A stretch of 64,000 bases of DNA from Sinohyriopsis cumingii (Eukaryota > Mollusca > Bivalvia > Unionida > Unionidae). Numbering within the stretch: position 1 is the stretch's first letter; the number at the start of each line of letters is the position of its first letter. The position numbers and the translations under genes were made by a program. The stretch lies in contig CM068838.1 in NCBI GenBank assembly GCA_028554795.2, positions 131,697,428-131,761,427 on the forward strand. The letters run 5' to 3'. Shown here piece after piece: positions 52,218 through 61,513 of the stretch. A model generated the notes under the pieces. It was not told the origin of the DNA. It did no database searches and saw nothing but the letters and a program-made list of their open reading frames with translations.

Positions 52218-53138
52218 TTATACTGGAACGCGTCGCCACTGATTGTCTTTACGTCGTATCAGTTTGAGGACAGGCATGACACGTCGTGCAGGGGTACGTA
52301 ACGGACTAAATCGAGCCAGTTCTTGCTTGGACAAATCCAGTAAACTTTGTAACATGCCCGATCTTTCTTGAACTTTGATTTTGGGAGAAGGTACTTTGTG
52401 AGCAGCAGCCACTGCCACTAAATTGGAAGGTCCTGCCACTGGGGAAGTTCTTTTGGGGGTCATCAACGGAGAAGTTCTTGGTGTGATCAACGTCTCCAAG
52501 TACTCTTCAGTTCTGGGTGTCATTAACGGAGAAGTGGACAAACGTGAAGCTGCCGGAGACGCAGTCACCGCCGTGGCAGGTCGTGGTTTGCGAGTGTAAG
52601 GTTGCGTCCTGGCCGAAGTGCCTCTCTTGCGACTAGTTTTCTGTGGACTTTTCTTTTTCTGGGGGCTTCTTTTCTTTTTCCGGGGTGGTGGTGGTGTCTG
52701 GTCAGAGGAGGGTCCTGCCACTGGAGAAGTTCTCCTTGGGGACCTGGTCTTTTTCTTCTTGGGGCTTCGTTGGACTTTTGTCTTGGGTATAACTTTGGGG
52801 GCATTAGGATCCCATCTTAAGAGTGAGCGAATGATGACCCCTCCTAGAGTACCGCTCCCTCCAGGTTTCAAAATGATTTGTTTTTTGGTTTGAGTGTCGA
52901 TGCGGGGATCGGCCAGTTGGACCAAAGCGACTTTGTTTCGATCAAAAAAGCGTTTGGTTTGATGAGGAATCTGAATGATTCCTTGGAGTAATTGACGTGC
53001 CGTCACCGTGAACCATCGTAAGACTTCTTTGAGACTAGCTTCTAAGACACGAGCTCGTGTTTGTGGATTTTTTTCTCGACTGATGCCATACAAGGCACGA
53101 ATCAATTTGACGGGAAGATGCGACTGAAGGGACGTCAT
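52218..53138 (-). CDS. long basic core protein, paralogue of the PX-like gene
   Basis: 306 codons. Residues ~12-105 follow the same order as the PX-like neighbour: R-x-R-x-L-E-A-S-L-K-E-V, L-L-Q-G-I-I, K-K-Q-I-I-L-K-P-G-G, then a hydrophobic end. The rest is a Lys/Arg/Ser/Pro-rich domain with repeated TSPLMTP and RRTSPVAGPS phrases and an Arg-rich C-terminus. Likely a DNA-binding virion protein comparable in style to adenovirus core proteins. TATA CTATAAAAACC at about 53177-53187. Confidence 0.65.
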   Translation of the reverse strand: MTSLQSHLPVKLIRALYGISREKNPQTRARVLEASLKEVLRWFTVTARQLLQGIIQIPHQTKRFFDRNKVALVQLADPRIDTQTKKQIILKPGGSGTLGGVIIRSLLRWDPNAPKVIPKTKVQRSPKKKKTRSPRRTSPVAGPSSDQTPPPPRKKKRSPQKKKSPQKTSRKRGTSARTQPYTRKPRPATAVTASPAASRLSTSPLMTPRTEEYLETLITPRTSPLMTPKRTSPVAGPSNLVAVAAAHKVPSPKIKVQERSGMLQSLLDLSKQELARFSPLRTPARRVMPVLKLIRRKDNQWRRVPV

Positions 53139-53190
53139 GTTCGCACTGTATGAGACAGACGAAAAAGGGTCTGAGGTTTTTATAGATTTT

Positions 53191-53903
53191 TTATGGGGAG
53201 TGAAATGAAGTCGAGGACGGAGACGTGTACAGGACAGGCCCTCCGTCTTGGCACCAGTGGTGAAACAAGTGGGTACGAAATCGCAAATCCTCGGGAGTCG
53301 TAGGTTTCAAATCGACGAGTAAATAGGCGTGTGGCGTTTGAGTGGCATCGTCGTACGCCTGAGTCAGCCAAGGCGTTCCTAACTGTTTGGCTAAGACTTG
53401 CACTTGCGATTTATCTCGAGGGCTTTTAAACAAGACCACGTAATGCGCATTGAGACTGATGGTGCGATGGGCTTTACTTTGTTGAAACAAATTTTGGGTG
53501 ATGTAAACGACACTGGCATTACGGTGATGCCCTTTGCGCGTGAACCACAGTTTAATTTCTTCTTCGTCTTCTCCTAATATGTCGTCGAAAATGACCAAAT
53601 GGGTTTGACGGGAATGCCTTCCACAAACACGATGGAATCGCCTTGACTTTCTCGCAAGAGGCTGTACGCCGATTGCCACTCTTTGTAACACCACACGATC
53701 CGTTGAGGGGGCCGATCGATCAAATGATGTTTATGTTCGATCAAACGTTTGACGAATTCAGTTTTGCCAGAACCGCTAGGTCCAGCAATCAGCATGTTAA
53801 AGGGATGGCGAAGATACAAAGCCTCCCAACTGACACGATCTAAGTGTTCGTCGATGACTTTGACAGTAGAGGAAGAGGGAGCAGAGACAGTAGAGGTAGC
53901 CAT
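53191..53903 (-). pseudogene. A32/FtsK-type packaging ATPase, interrupted
   Basis: Start taken at 53903 (MATSTVSAPSSSTVK), with a TATA box GTATATAAACTC about 50 bp upstream. Walker A GPSGSGKTEF and Walker B HLVIFDDILGE are present in the expected order, with the later part containing VVLFKSPRDKSQVQVLAKQL and HAYLLVDLKP. This family pumps DNA into the capsid. The coding region is broken about once. Confidence 0.8.
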
Positions 53904-53974
53904 GGTGTGAGGAATGTCACTTGTGACACGAAAAAACAAACAAGACAAGAGTTTATATACTTTTTCAGAACACG

Positions 53975-54397
53975 TTTATTGAATGTTTTTTTCAAACATG
54001 AATACGAAAGACAAAAATACATAAAAGCCAAAGGCTTAAGTACAAGAATAAAAGGCACATGAACGTGGAATAAAAAACAAGTGTCTGTACAACAACCACA
54101 TGTTTTGGGTAACGTTCTAACCAGTTCTATAGTAGGGGGTAAGGTCACACAAGTGTCCTCCCGAAAGGGTCTTTCAGGCCTGTCCACGACAGTCCTGTCC
54201 TGAGTGACGGGTTCTTCTGGCACCGTCACTAACACAGGTTGAAAAGTAACTTTTTTCCTTGAATAACTCTCGTGCATACTGGGCCACCTCTTGTGTCCAA
54301 GCCTCAAAACCCTGGTCTCAGTGATGTCCAACATTTGACTCCTAACCAATCTGGTTTCTTCTTCGTCAACGACATGGTAAGTTACTTCAATGAACAA
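53975..54397 (-). other. possible small gene between ATPase and polymerase
   Basis: A TATA box (GCATATAAAAAGG, about 54423-54435) and an AATAAA (53980-53975) frame about 450 bp. The open frame within it (EETRLVRSQMLDITETRVLR ... TCGCCTDTCFLFHVHVPFIL) has no ATG at its upstream end and continues past the poly(A) signal, so the true coding part is uncertain. Transcription signals suggest a real transcript. Confidence 0.35.
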
Positions 54398-54506
54398 TGA
54401 ACTATTGGTCTTGGACGTTGTCCCTTTTTATATGCTGACCAATATCGATGTGACCGTACGGCAACGTAAAGTGATTGGGAAGTCTCACTCGCTTCTGGTA
54501 CACGAT

Positions 54507-57500
54507 TCAATAGATTTTTTCCAGGGGCCGACTGACGATGTGGTGAGTGGGTAAACGTACAATCTTGTTCGGTTGATAAGTGGTCACTTTAAAGTTTCCA
54601 TCCTCTCCCGATTGCAAGGCTTCTTTCAATACCCCAAAGTTGACCACTCGACTGGTACGATGATTCAGAGTCAGTCCTTTCACTTTGCACGTCGTGTGCA
54701 CTTCTCCTTGTTTGTCCCGGTATTCGTAGCCGTAATTTTTGGGACCACCACTGACGAAACTTAGAATCTTGTCGTCGGGATGCTCGTCTGTCCAGGCTCC
54801 TAAACGGTCTTCTTCGATGTCAGGGTGCTGTTGAATCGGGTGATGGATGTAAATGCAACTGTCCGTGTCAAAGTACAGGACGCGTTCTTCTAACAGTTCT
54901 AAAGCTTCGTACAATTTTAAGCGAGCATGGGCTGTCACGTAAGCCGCAATGATGACATTTCCAAAAGGGTCGTCTTGTACAAAGTCCAGATCTTCTTCGT
55001 AATTGACCAAGATCAAATCCTCTCGAACGACGTCCACGTGTTTCATGTATTTGGTTTTGTCGTGAATCATCTGGAAGTAGTGGGAAGGTTCTGTCAAATA
55101 TTCCGTCTTGGGTAAACACGGTCGTTGTGCCATTTTACCCCACAAGCAATTTAACATCACTTTGGCAAACGATCGCCTGCCTTCGTTTTTTTCGATGTGG
55201 TCTAAAGAGATGCCTTCTTGTGCGTAGTATTTCTCTTAGAATTGTATTTGGTCTTCGGGAGTGTGACACCAGGAAGGATAGCCGCTGGCTTCTTGTTTCA
55301 GTTTCAAAAAGGCATCCACGTAGTCGGCGAAAATGCCTTTCTGAGTAGGGTCACCCTTGTGGTACTGTTGTGTCTTGGGAAAGTGGCAAATTTCGTACAC
55401 TTTTAACAGTTGGTATCCCATGTCCAGAGCTTTGAACAATTCCACGCTGACCCAGGTTCCCGTCAAGGCACGTTCTTCCTGGCTGTGATGGCAAGGTTGG
55501 TCCTGATTGCACGTTTCGGCACAAGTACGGCACAAGGGAAACATCAGTTTGCCTTGACAATGGTGAGGTAAGACGGGATGGTATAGGTTCGTGGGATGCA
55601 AAACTTTACACTTGATCAAGCCTTCGTATTGTCGAATGTTTTTCAGGTCGATGTGTTCCGTGAACAATTGCGGGTGCCCTACAGGAAAGCGACAATATTT
55701 GCACACGTAGGGATACATCGAACACACGTCCAAGTATTTGATTTCTTCTCCTTTCTCTTCGTCGGCATGGTACAGCAAACAGGTGGCATTGGTCCTTCCT
55801 CCGTACAAACTATCCCTCGGGTTCAGCGGGTCCATGAACTGGTAACTTTCCACGAGGCGTTTAAACTCGGGATCGGTTTTCAAACGGTGATCGTACTCGT
55901 GTTCCCACATTTCCACCACTTGGTATCCTTGCTGTTCTAACTTTAGGCGTCGCTGACAAGTGTCCTGGTACAAGTCTTCCGTGGTTCGTTGCAAAAACTG
56001 ATTTTTAGTGTCACGGTCAGGGTAACAGATGGGACATCCGTGAAATAAGCAACCGTTAAACTCGTACACGATCTTGGGGTTTTCTAAGTCACAGCCTTCT
56101 ACCTAATACGTTCTGATGGTCTTTTCGCCGCCTCCGTTGCGGGCATGCTGAATCCATTTGTCTTCCTTGTCGCACAAGTAATGTAACCAACGTAGGGCTT
56201 TGACCGAGTATTGACGCTTGACATAGTGGGTCGTTTGAGGACTGATGACAGCCACGGTGTTTTCAGGCATGAATTGTTGGCGGTACACTAAGGAACACGC
56301 TTTGGCAATGGTGCAAGCTTCTTTCAAAGGATCGACCCCTCCGTGTTCCATGAACAGTTCTCGAAATTTTCCACAGCAACGTCGTAAAATGTCCACGTCG
56401 GAACGACAATACTTTAACATTTCTTCCTGAAAGTCGAAGGGGTCAGAGGCATGAGCCTGGTACCAAGCGTAGAAAGCTTCTCGTTGTTCGGTACGCATGT
56501 TGTCGGGGTCGTAATAGTGAGCCTCAGGTAAATGGGGTAGAACGGCATGTTGATTGGCTTCCGTATTGAAAAAGTGTGGAAAGTACCCTTTAGCCATTTC
56601 TGTCATTCCAAACGTTTTAGGCATTCGACTCAAAGGCATGGCCAAGTAACTCATCGAATCTTTAAACTGTACTTGTCCCACTTGCATGAAAATGATTTTG
56701 GCTCCGTTCAAAGTGACTTTAGGACGTTCGGTGCCTTGTTCCGTATAGTATCTGAGAAGAAACTGTCCATCGTATCCGGAGAAATTGTGAGCCATCACCG
56801 TGGCATGACGATGACAATCTCCGTAACGTTCGATGTCCTCTTTGCTCCATGTCTTGTCGATGGGGTCTAAGACCCATTGGGCAAAATCGGCTAACGTGTT
56901 TGGTCCTCGAAAGATTTTTTTCACGTCCTCCAGGAATGTTGCTGCAGTGAGGGCAATGACTGAAGATAGGTTCTTGAATGCACTTCTTGCACGCTCGATG
57001 AGCCACGCAGAAATTAGGAATGTGAATGCCAGTCTCTTGCATGCATTCGAAATCGAAAAAGATGAAATTGCCTTTCTTCTTGTGACCGTCCTCTTCCTCT
57101 GGTGGGGGTTGGTATTTTTGCACGTAACATTCGTGTTCCAAGTCCACGATGTGGTGACAAATGTGACATTTTTTCTTTCCTCGACATACGTGTGCCTTGG
57201 TACTATTGGTACGTATGCCTTGTCCACACGTAGGGCACAATCTCAGGAGTTGACAAGCACATTTCTTCTGTGAACCTTGTGTTTTCAAATGTTGCTGGTA
57301 ACAGGTAGGGCTGACAAACGTGCGCAGACAAGTTGAACAAGGCACTGGTTCTTCGCTCAGACAGGGTGGAGAGGCCAAACATCCTGGGCATTTCCATCCA
57401 CAAGACTTGTGTTGCTCTCGATTGTTATAACCATAATCACATTTCTCACAATAATAACTGTATCCCAGGAATCCAGTGATACTGGTAATGGTATCGAAAT

Positions 57501-58468
57501 GTTCATCGTGATAATAGACATGAATGTATTTTCCGTCCTTAAAATCTTGGCCTCGAAACAACAGAGTTCCGCGCATTTCTTGAGGGTGCACTTTCAAGGT
57601 GTAGCGTGGAGCTAGGGCATCTTGCAATTTTTGCATCTCAGGAATGCCACAGGGTGTGTCTTTGGACAGTCCGGCTTGTTGTAACAGGAGTTCTGCTTCA
57701 TTTCGTTGTTTGGCTCGATCGGATTGTTGAATAGTTTTCCAGGTTCTTTTCCATTCTACCGTGTCGTTCTTGTTGGCATAGGTTAGTTCCACCACGATGG
57801 CACGGGCTAAACACATCTGGTCTTGAGGGTGTGAATTCGGACGAGACTTGTTTTGGTGTTGCGAAGGTTGTCCACCAATAACATCTTTTTGCGTCCTGTC
57901 CCTTGAGGAAGAGAGACGTGGGCCATTTTCAGTGTGGCTTTACCATCGGTGATGTCAAACTGGTCATATTAGATTGTTGTACGTGTTGAATCTTGTCCAT
58001 GATTTTGGAAGGGGTTAGTTCTGCCGGTCTGCTAAACTCGATCCAAACAGGGGATTTCAAACCGTCGTGATCTATGGATAGTGTCAAGCGATCGTCTTCT
58101 TTGGGTTGACATTGTCGCTTGAGTGAGGTGAGCAAAGAATCCCACATCTCGGTGATAAACCCTTCTGCTTTCTCCAAGGGTACGTCGGCCTTGAAATCTT
58201 TAAACTTAACCGTGTAGGTGTAAGCCGTGGTTCTAAATTTTCTAGAGGAGCGCTTTTCCGTCTCTCGAATGGAATAGTACTTTTCAGGGTTGACTAAGGG
58301 TGGTGAACTTGGTTTAGAGGGTTCGGATTCTGGTTCACTCATGTCCTCTTCAAAATCACTGGCATGAATTTGTGCCAAGATTTCAGCCCTGGTACGAGGC
58401 GATAGATCACGTTTCTGCCTCTTACTTTCTTCTTCTTCTTTCTTCTCGAATGAATAGGATCGTTTCAT
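54507..58468 (-). pseudogene. protein-primed DNA polymerase B, interrupted
   Basis: Over ~4 kb all the expected parts are seen in order: an N-terminal region (57929-58468), Cys-rich knuckles, exonuclease motifs (FIFFDFECMQ; AHNFSGYDGQF; YCRSDVDIL), polymerase motif A (YLDVCSMYPYV), motif B (MLNCLWGKMAQ) and motif C (YFDTDSCIY). These define the Polinton-type pPolB that replicates the linear element from a terminal protein. The coding region has about three breaks. A TATA-like CTATAAATTAG lies upstream near 58515-58525, in a divergent promoter shared with the zinc-knuckle gene. Confidence 0.88.
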
Positions 58469-58601
58469 CTAGAGTGCAAAACGTCAAATGACTCAAGTTC
58501 AAACACCATAGACTAATTTATAGTCGTGGCAAACCAGCGTATATAAAAAGGGTGTGTCTTGTCCTTTCACTATTCATTTCACTCTCAAACCGAGGAGAAC
58601 G
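58469..58601. promoter_or_regulatory. divergent promoter, polymerase / zinc-knuckle gene
   Basis: Minus-strand TATA (CGACTATAAATTAGTC, about 58512-58527) faces the polymerase; plus-strand TATA (GTATATAAAAAGGG, about 58538-58551) faces the zinc-knuckle gene whose ATG is at 58602. Both boxes have ordinary spacing to their genes. Confidence 0.6.
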
Positions 58602-59187
58602 ATGGAAGAGACTAGCCAAATCGAACGTTTCGTCAGAGCTTTGCGAGGGGTCATTAGAAAATTCTCTTCAGAGCAGCCGACAGACTACTCTCCTTCCTTT
58701 CGAGATAAGAGTCAGGATACTTGCTATATCTGTCAGAAGAAAGGGCATTGGTCTTCAGAGTGTCCAGACCGTCAAAAAAGAAAAAAAAAACAGGGGCTAA
58801 AAAAGACAAAAGTCAAGATACCTGTTATTATTGTAAAGAAAAAGGACATTGGTCTCCAGATTGCCCAAAAAAGAAACAAGAGGAGTCAGAAGAAAAGAAG
58901 GATTCTTCAGAAGAAGAGAGGGATTCTTTGGAAGAAGAGAGGGATTCTTAGAAAGAAGAGAGGGATTCTTCAGAGGAAGAAAGAAGACAATTCTATTTAA
59001 AAGAAGCAAAGAAACAGGAGAAGAAAAGAAGAAGGGAAGAAAATGAGGAAAAAACGGTGAAGAAATTCAAAAAACAGAGAGACTAAACAAGGAGAAAGAA
59101 GAAGTCAATGAACTTTTAATTAAAGTGTTGTGCTGTGAATTGGATTGTAAAAAATGGATAAAAGAATACATGAATGATATAAGGTAA
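58602..59187 (+). pseudogene. CCHC zinc-knuckle protein of the Polinton, interrupted
   Basis: Starts MEETSQIERFVRALRGVIRK. Two retroviral-type knuckles are recognisable, CYICQKKGHWSSEC and CYYCKEKGHWSPDC (C-x2-C-x4-H-x4-C), within near-duplicate stretches of DNA, followed by a long Lys/Glu repeat of EEERDSLEE type and an end like NELLIKVLCCELDCKKWIKE. Knuckles of this sort bind single-stranded nucleic acid. Interrupted about twice, in repetitive or homopolymer-rich DNA. No histone-type 3' end follows it. Confidence 0.6.
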
Positions 59188-59307
59188 GTGTCTTTGAGTT
59201 TTGATTTTAAAATAAGAAGCTACACTCACGCACTCATACACAGACACGTACTATAAGGGTAAAATGGGTGGGGTTTGTTTTTGAGTTATTGGCAAATTGA
59301 AATTGTA

Positions 59308-59345
59308 TTTCTTTTCGAGAAATGTGGGTGGCCCTGAAAAGGGCC
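59308..59345 (-). terminator. histone-type mRNA 3' end D (best match)
   Basis: Minus strand: AAAAAGG lead, stem-loop GGCCCTTTTCAGGGCC (59345-59330), ACCCA (59329-59325), then CGAAAAGAAA (59317-59308). Starts 25 nt after the stop of the 59371-59931 gene. All parts fit the consensus of metazoan replication-dependent histone mRNAs. Confidence 0.9.
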
Positions 59346-59370
59346 TTTTTATTTTGGTGTAGGGGTGAGT

Positions 59371-59931
59371 TTAACCAATCAACTTTAACTGCCTTAAGCC
59401 TTTGCCACGGCCAAGGCCTACTTCTGATGATTGGGTTGAAATCACTAAGGGTGGTACGATAGGCTTAGTCACAGGGTTGGCGTGTTTAGCTCGGGAAGGT
59501 CGTATTCTCTTCGGTCGTGATAAAGAAGTCTGATACATTTGTTTCAGACTTCTTAACTCCGCTAAAATGTCCAACAGTACCGTAGCCGTTTGATTTTCAC
59601 CCTCTTGTTTCTTTGCTGCTACTTCTTCTTGCTGTTGTTGCTGTTGTTTTTTTCTTACCTCTTCTTGTTGCTGTTGCTGTTGCTGTAGGAGAAAAGCTTG
59701 TTCCGCTTCCTTTTGTCGTTGCATAAATTTCTCCAATTCTTCTTTCTGTCTCTGTCTAAAATTCTCCACTTGCGGTAATGAAGAAGGTAACGAAGGTTCC
59801 GGAACAAATTCTTGCGAGGTAAGAAAATCCACAAAATCCCAATGTACCTCTTCTGAAAGTAAGTCCGGGTTCCCTTGGGCAGTCTCCCCTGCTGGTGCAC
59901 CCCAATGGATCGTTTTCTGAGTTTCCGTCAT
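59371..59931 (-). CDS. Gln/Glu coiled-coil accessory protein 4 (right end)
   Basis: 186 codons: acidic head (HWDFVDFLTSQEFVPEPSLP), a coiled coil rich in Arg/Gln/Glu (FRQRQKEELEKFMQRQKEAE) with two Gln runs, a helix LLDILAELRSLKQMYQ and a basic tail (SRPKRIRPSRAKHA). Unknown family; similar in style but not clearly related to the left-end proteins. Shares a divergent promoter with the plus-strand gene at 60151; its transcript would end at the histone-type signal D. Confidence 0.75.
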   Translation of the reverse strand: MTETQKTIHWGAPAGETAQGNPDLLSEEVHWDFVDFLTSQEFVPEPSLPSSLPQVENFRQRQKEELEKFMQRQKEAEQAFLLQQQQQQQEEVRKKQQQQQQEEVAAKKQEGENQTATVLLDILAELRSLKQMYQTSLSRPKRIRPSRAKHANPVTKPIVPPLVISTQSSEVGLGRGKGLRQLKLIG

Positions 59932-60150
59932 GTTGAATCACTGTCGCATAGATTGACTGCACACAAGCGCTAACGAATCTATATAGACCACGTGACGTCA
60001 CAGACTGCTCTTTTCGGATTGGATGCGAGCTGACTGAATTTTGTAACGCGTGTTCGGATTGGTGAATGAATTCAATCCGTTTCAATCCTTCCTGTACCTA
60101 TAAATAAGCGCAGTTCACTGCATTGATTCACCTATTCTCGTCGCTTCAAG
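59932..60150. promoter_or_regulatory. divergent promoter with CRE and CCAAT boxes
   Basis: TATA for the minus gene (CTATATAG, 59979-59986), TATA for the plus gene (CTATAAATAAG, about 60098-60108), a perfect palindromic CRE TGACGTCA (59993-60000) and two inverted CCAAT boxes in the repeated setting TCGGATTGG (about 60014-60022 and 60054-60062). CCAAT and CRE-type sites with TATA are also usual in animal histone gene promoters. Confidence 0.65.
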
Positions 60151-60387
60151 ATGTGGACCACAGTTGAGTCATCTACCCTTGTGTCTTCCATGATGTTTAG
60201 GACGGACATGCTCATGTATGTCAGGTCCAAGTGGACTGTTGTTGATAGGACAGATACTAGTCAATGGATGAGGAGAGTTTACATAGAAAGACAAGGATGT
60301 CTCAAGAGGGTACTTGTGTATGGACCGGCAGTTAGAAGGAGTTTAAGAAGAAGAAGAAGAAGATGTGACAGATGCCATCTATGTTAA
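60151..60387 (+). CDS. small Arg-rich accessory protein 5 (right end)
   Basis: 78 codons, ATG at 60151 about 45 bp after the TATA box. N-terminal 45 residues mixed; the C-terminus RRSLRRRRRRCDRCHLC combines an Arg block with a C-x2-C-x2-C cluster, suggesting binding to nucleic acid. Not recognised. Its stop falls in a perfect palindrome ATGTTAATATTAATATTAAC... (60381-60402), and the histone-type 3' end E follows in the terminal repeat. Confidence 0.65.
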   Translation: MWTTVESSTLVSSMMFRTDMLMYVRSKWTVVDRTDTSQWMRRVYIERQGCLKRVLVYGPAVRRSLRRRRRRCDRCHLC

Positions 60388-60399
60388 TATTAATATTAA

Positions 60400-60782
60400 C
60401 ATAAACCCAAAGGCCCTTTTCAGGGCCAGCCATATTTCTCGAAAAGAGATAGCCTTTCCATTGCCTACCCCTTTTTTTAAATTTAAATTTAAATTTAAAT
60501 TTTAAAAAAAAATCCCATATTCAATTCCCCTTGTCCCTAGACAAACCCAAACTCTATTCCCATGTTAATTTCCCCTTGTCGCTAGACAGACCCACACTAT
60601 ATTTCCATGTTAAATTCCCCTTGTCGCTAGAGTGACCCACGATTTTTCTCCATGTTAATTTCCCTTGTCGCCAGATTGTCCCACGATTTTTCTCCATGTT
60701 AATTTTCCATTGTCGCTAGAGTTGCCCAAGGGTTCTTGTAATGCTAATTCCCATTGTCGCTAGGGTGCCCCCATTTACTACT
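60400..60782 (-). repeat. Polinton right terminal inverted repeat
   Basis: Near-identical complement of 43697-44075, with the same six 44-45-bp subrepeats, the AT run and the histone-type signal. Ends CCCCCATTTACTACT directly before GTTATT. Confidence 0.92.
60412..60449 (+). terminator. histone-type mRNA 3' end E (in right TIR)
   Basis: Plus strand: ACCCAAA lead, GGCCCTTTTCAGGGCC (60412-60427), AGCCA (60428-60432) and CGAAAAGAGA (60440-60449). Starts 24 nt after the stop of the 60151-60387 gene. It is the mirror copy of site A, because both lie in the terminal repeats; the outermost gene at each end therefore reads outward into it. Confidence 0.88.
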
Positions 60783-60788
60783 GTTATT
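60783..60788 (+). repeat. Polinton target duplication, right
   Basis: GTTATT, identical to 43691-43696. Confidence 0.9.
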
Positions 60789-61148
60789 ATCCATTAAATC
60801 CATTTTCCTGATATTTATTATTTTTCAGAAGAAAAAAAAAAAGAATTGTTTGGAAATGGAAATTTGATGTCTGTTTTTTTTTGGTTGTTTTTTATATAAA
60901 TTTGTTTCCTGCTAAGAATGATTCAGTTTTAGGTTTCAAGGCCCGTACTTCCTTGCCTTCATGCATTTTGACTAGTTAAACCAGTTTACATGCTTTTTTA
61001 TCTTTCGTTTTCCGATTTTCTGTTCGTCAGTGACATCTGCTAATGTTTAATAAAGAAAAAGGATGTATTCTATGTTGTGTTATCTCGTTCTCTGTTTGAT
61101 ACAGAAAAAAAATCATTTGTGTTACGTTGTTGGTGCATACATTTATAT

Positions 61149-61214
<66 letters not shown>

Positions 61215-61426
61215 GCAGGATCTCGAAGTAGTAAACTAACATATTACATAATTTTAATATTGACCTTTGAATCATTTTTAAAACATTCATTTCAGGCACA
61301 GATTTACGGAATAGACAATATAAACATAAATTGTACATAAATCTAATAAATCTAACAAAAGCATAAACTTGCCCAGACCTAACACCTCTATATGTAAACA
61401 AAAATAATGCAAAGCATTAACAAGTT

Positions 61427-61513
<87 letters not shown>

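Larger units (their letters stand above)
43697..60782. mobile_element. fossil 2: young Polinton/Maverick, complete end to end
   Basis: 17,086 bp bounded by GTTATT target duplications (43691-43696 and 60783-60788), the 6-bp size Polintons make. Terminal inverted repeats of ~380 bp start AGTAGTAAATGGGGGC and differ at only a few sites, so the insertion is recent. Parts: protein-primed DNA polymerase B, packaging ATPase, chromodomain integrase, two related core-type proteins, a conserved protein of unknown role, a small membrane protein, penton, pVI-like protein and major capsid protein, all on the minus strand. Coiled-coil accessory genes lie at both ends and a zinc-knuckle gene on the plus strand. 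Most genes look whole; there are about five breaks in all, in the polymerase, ATPase and zinc-knuckle genes. No adenain-type protease was recognised. Confidence 0.95.

Noticed and set aside
58538-58760. Histone-type stem-loop after the zinc-knuckle gene or near CTTTTCAGGG at ~58280
   Set aside because: CTTTTCAGGG at ~58280 has no complementary arm, and no stem-loop follows 59187 on the plus strand; the hairpin at 59330-59345 is in the other orientation.
61027-61401. Open frame with repeated RERERE
   Set aside because: Translation of a (GA/CT)n microsatellite.
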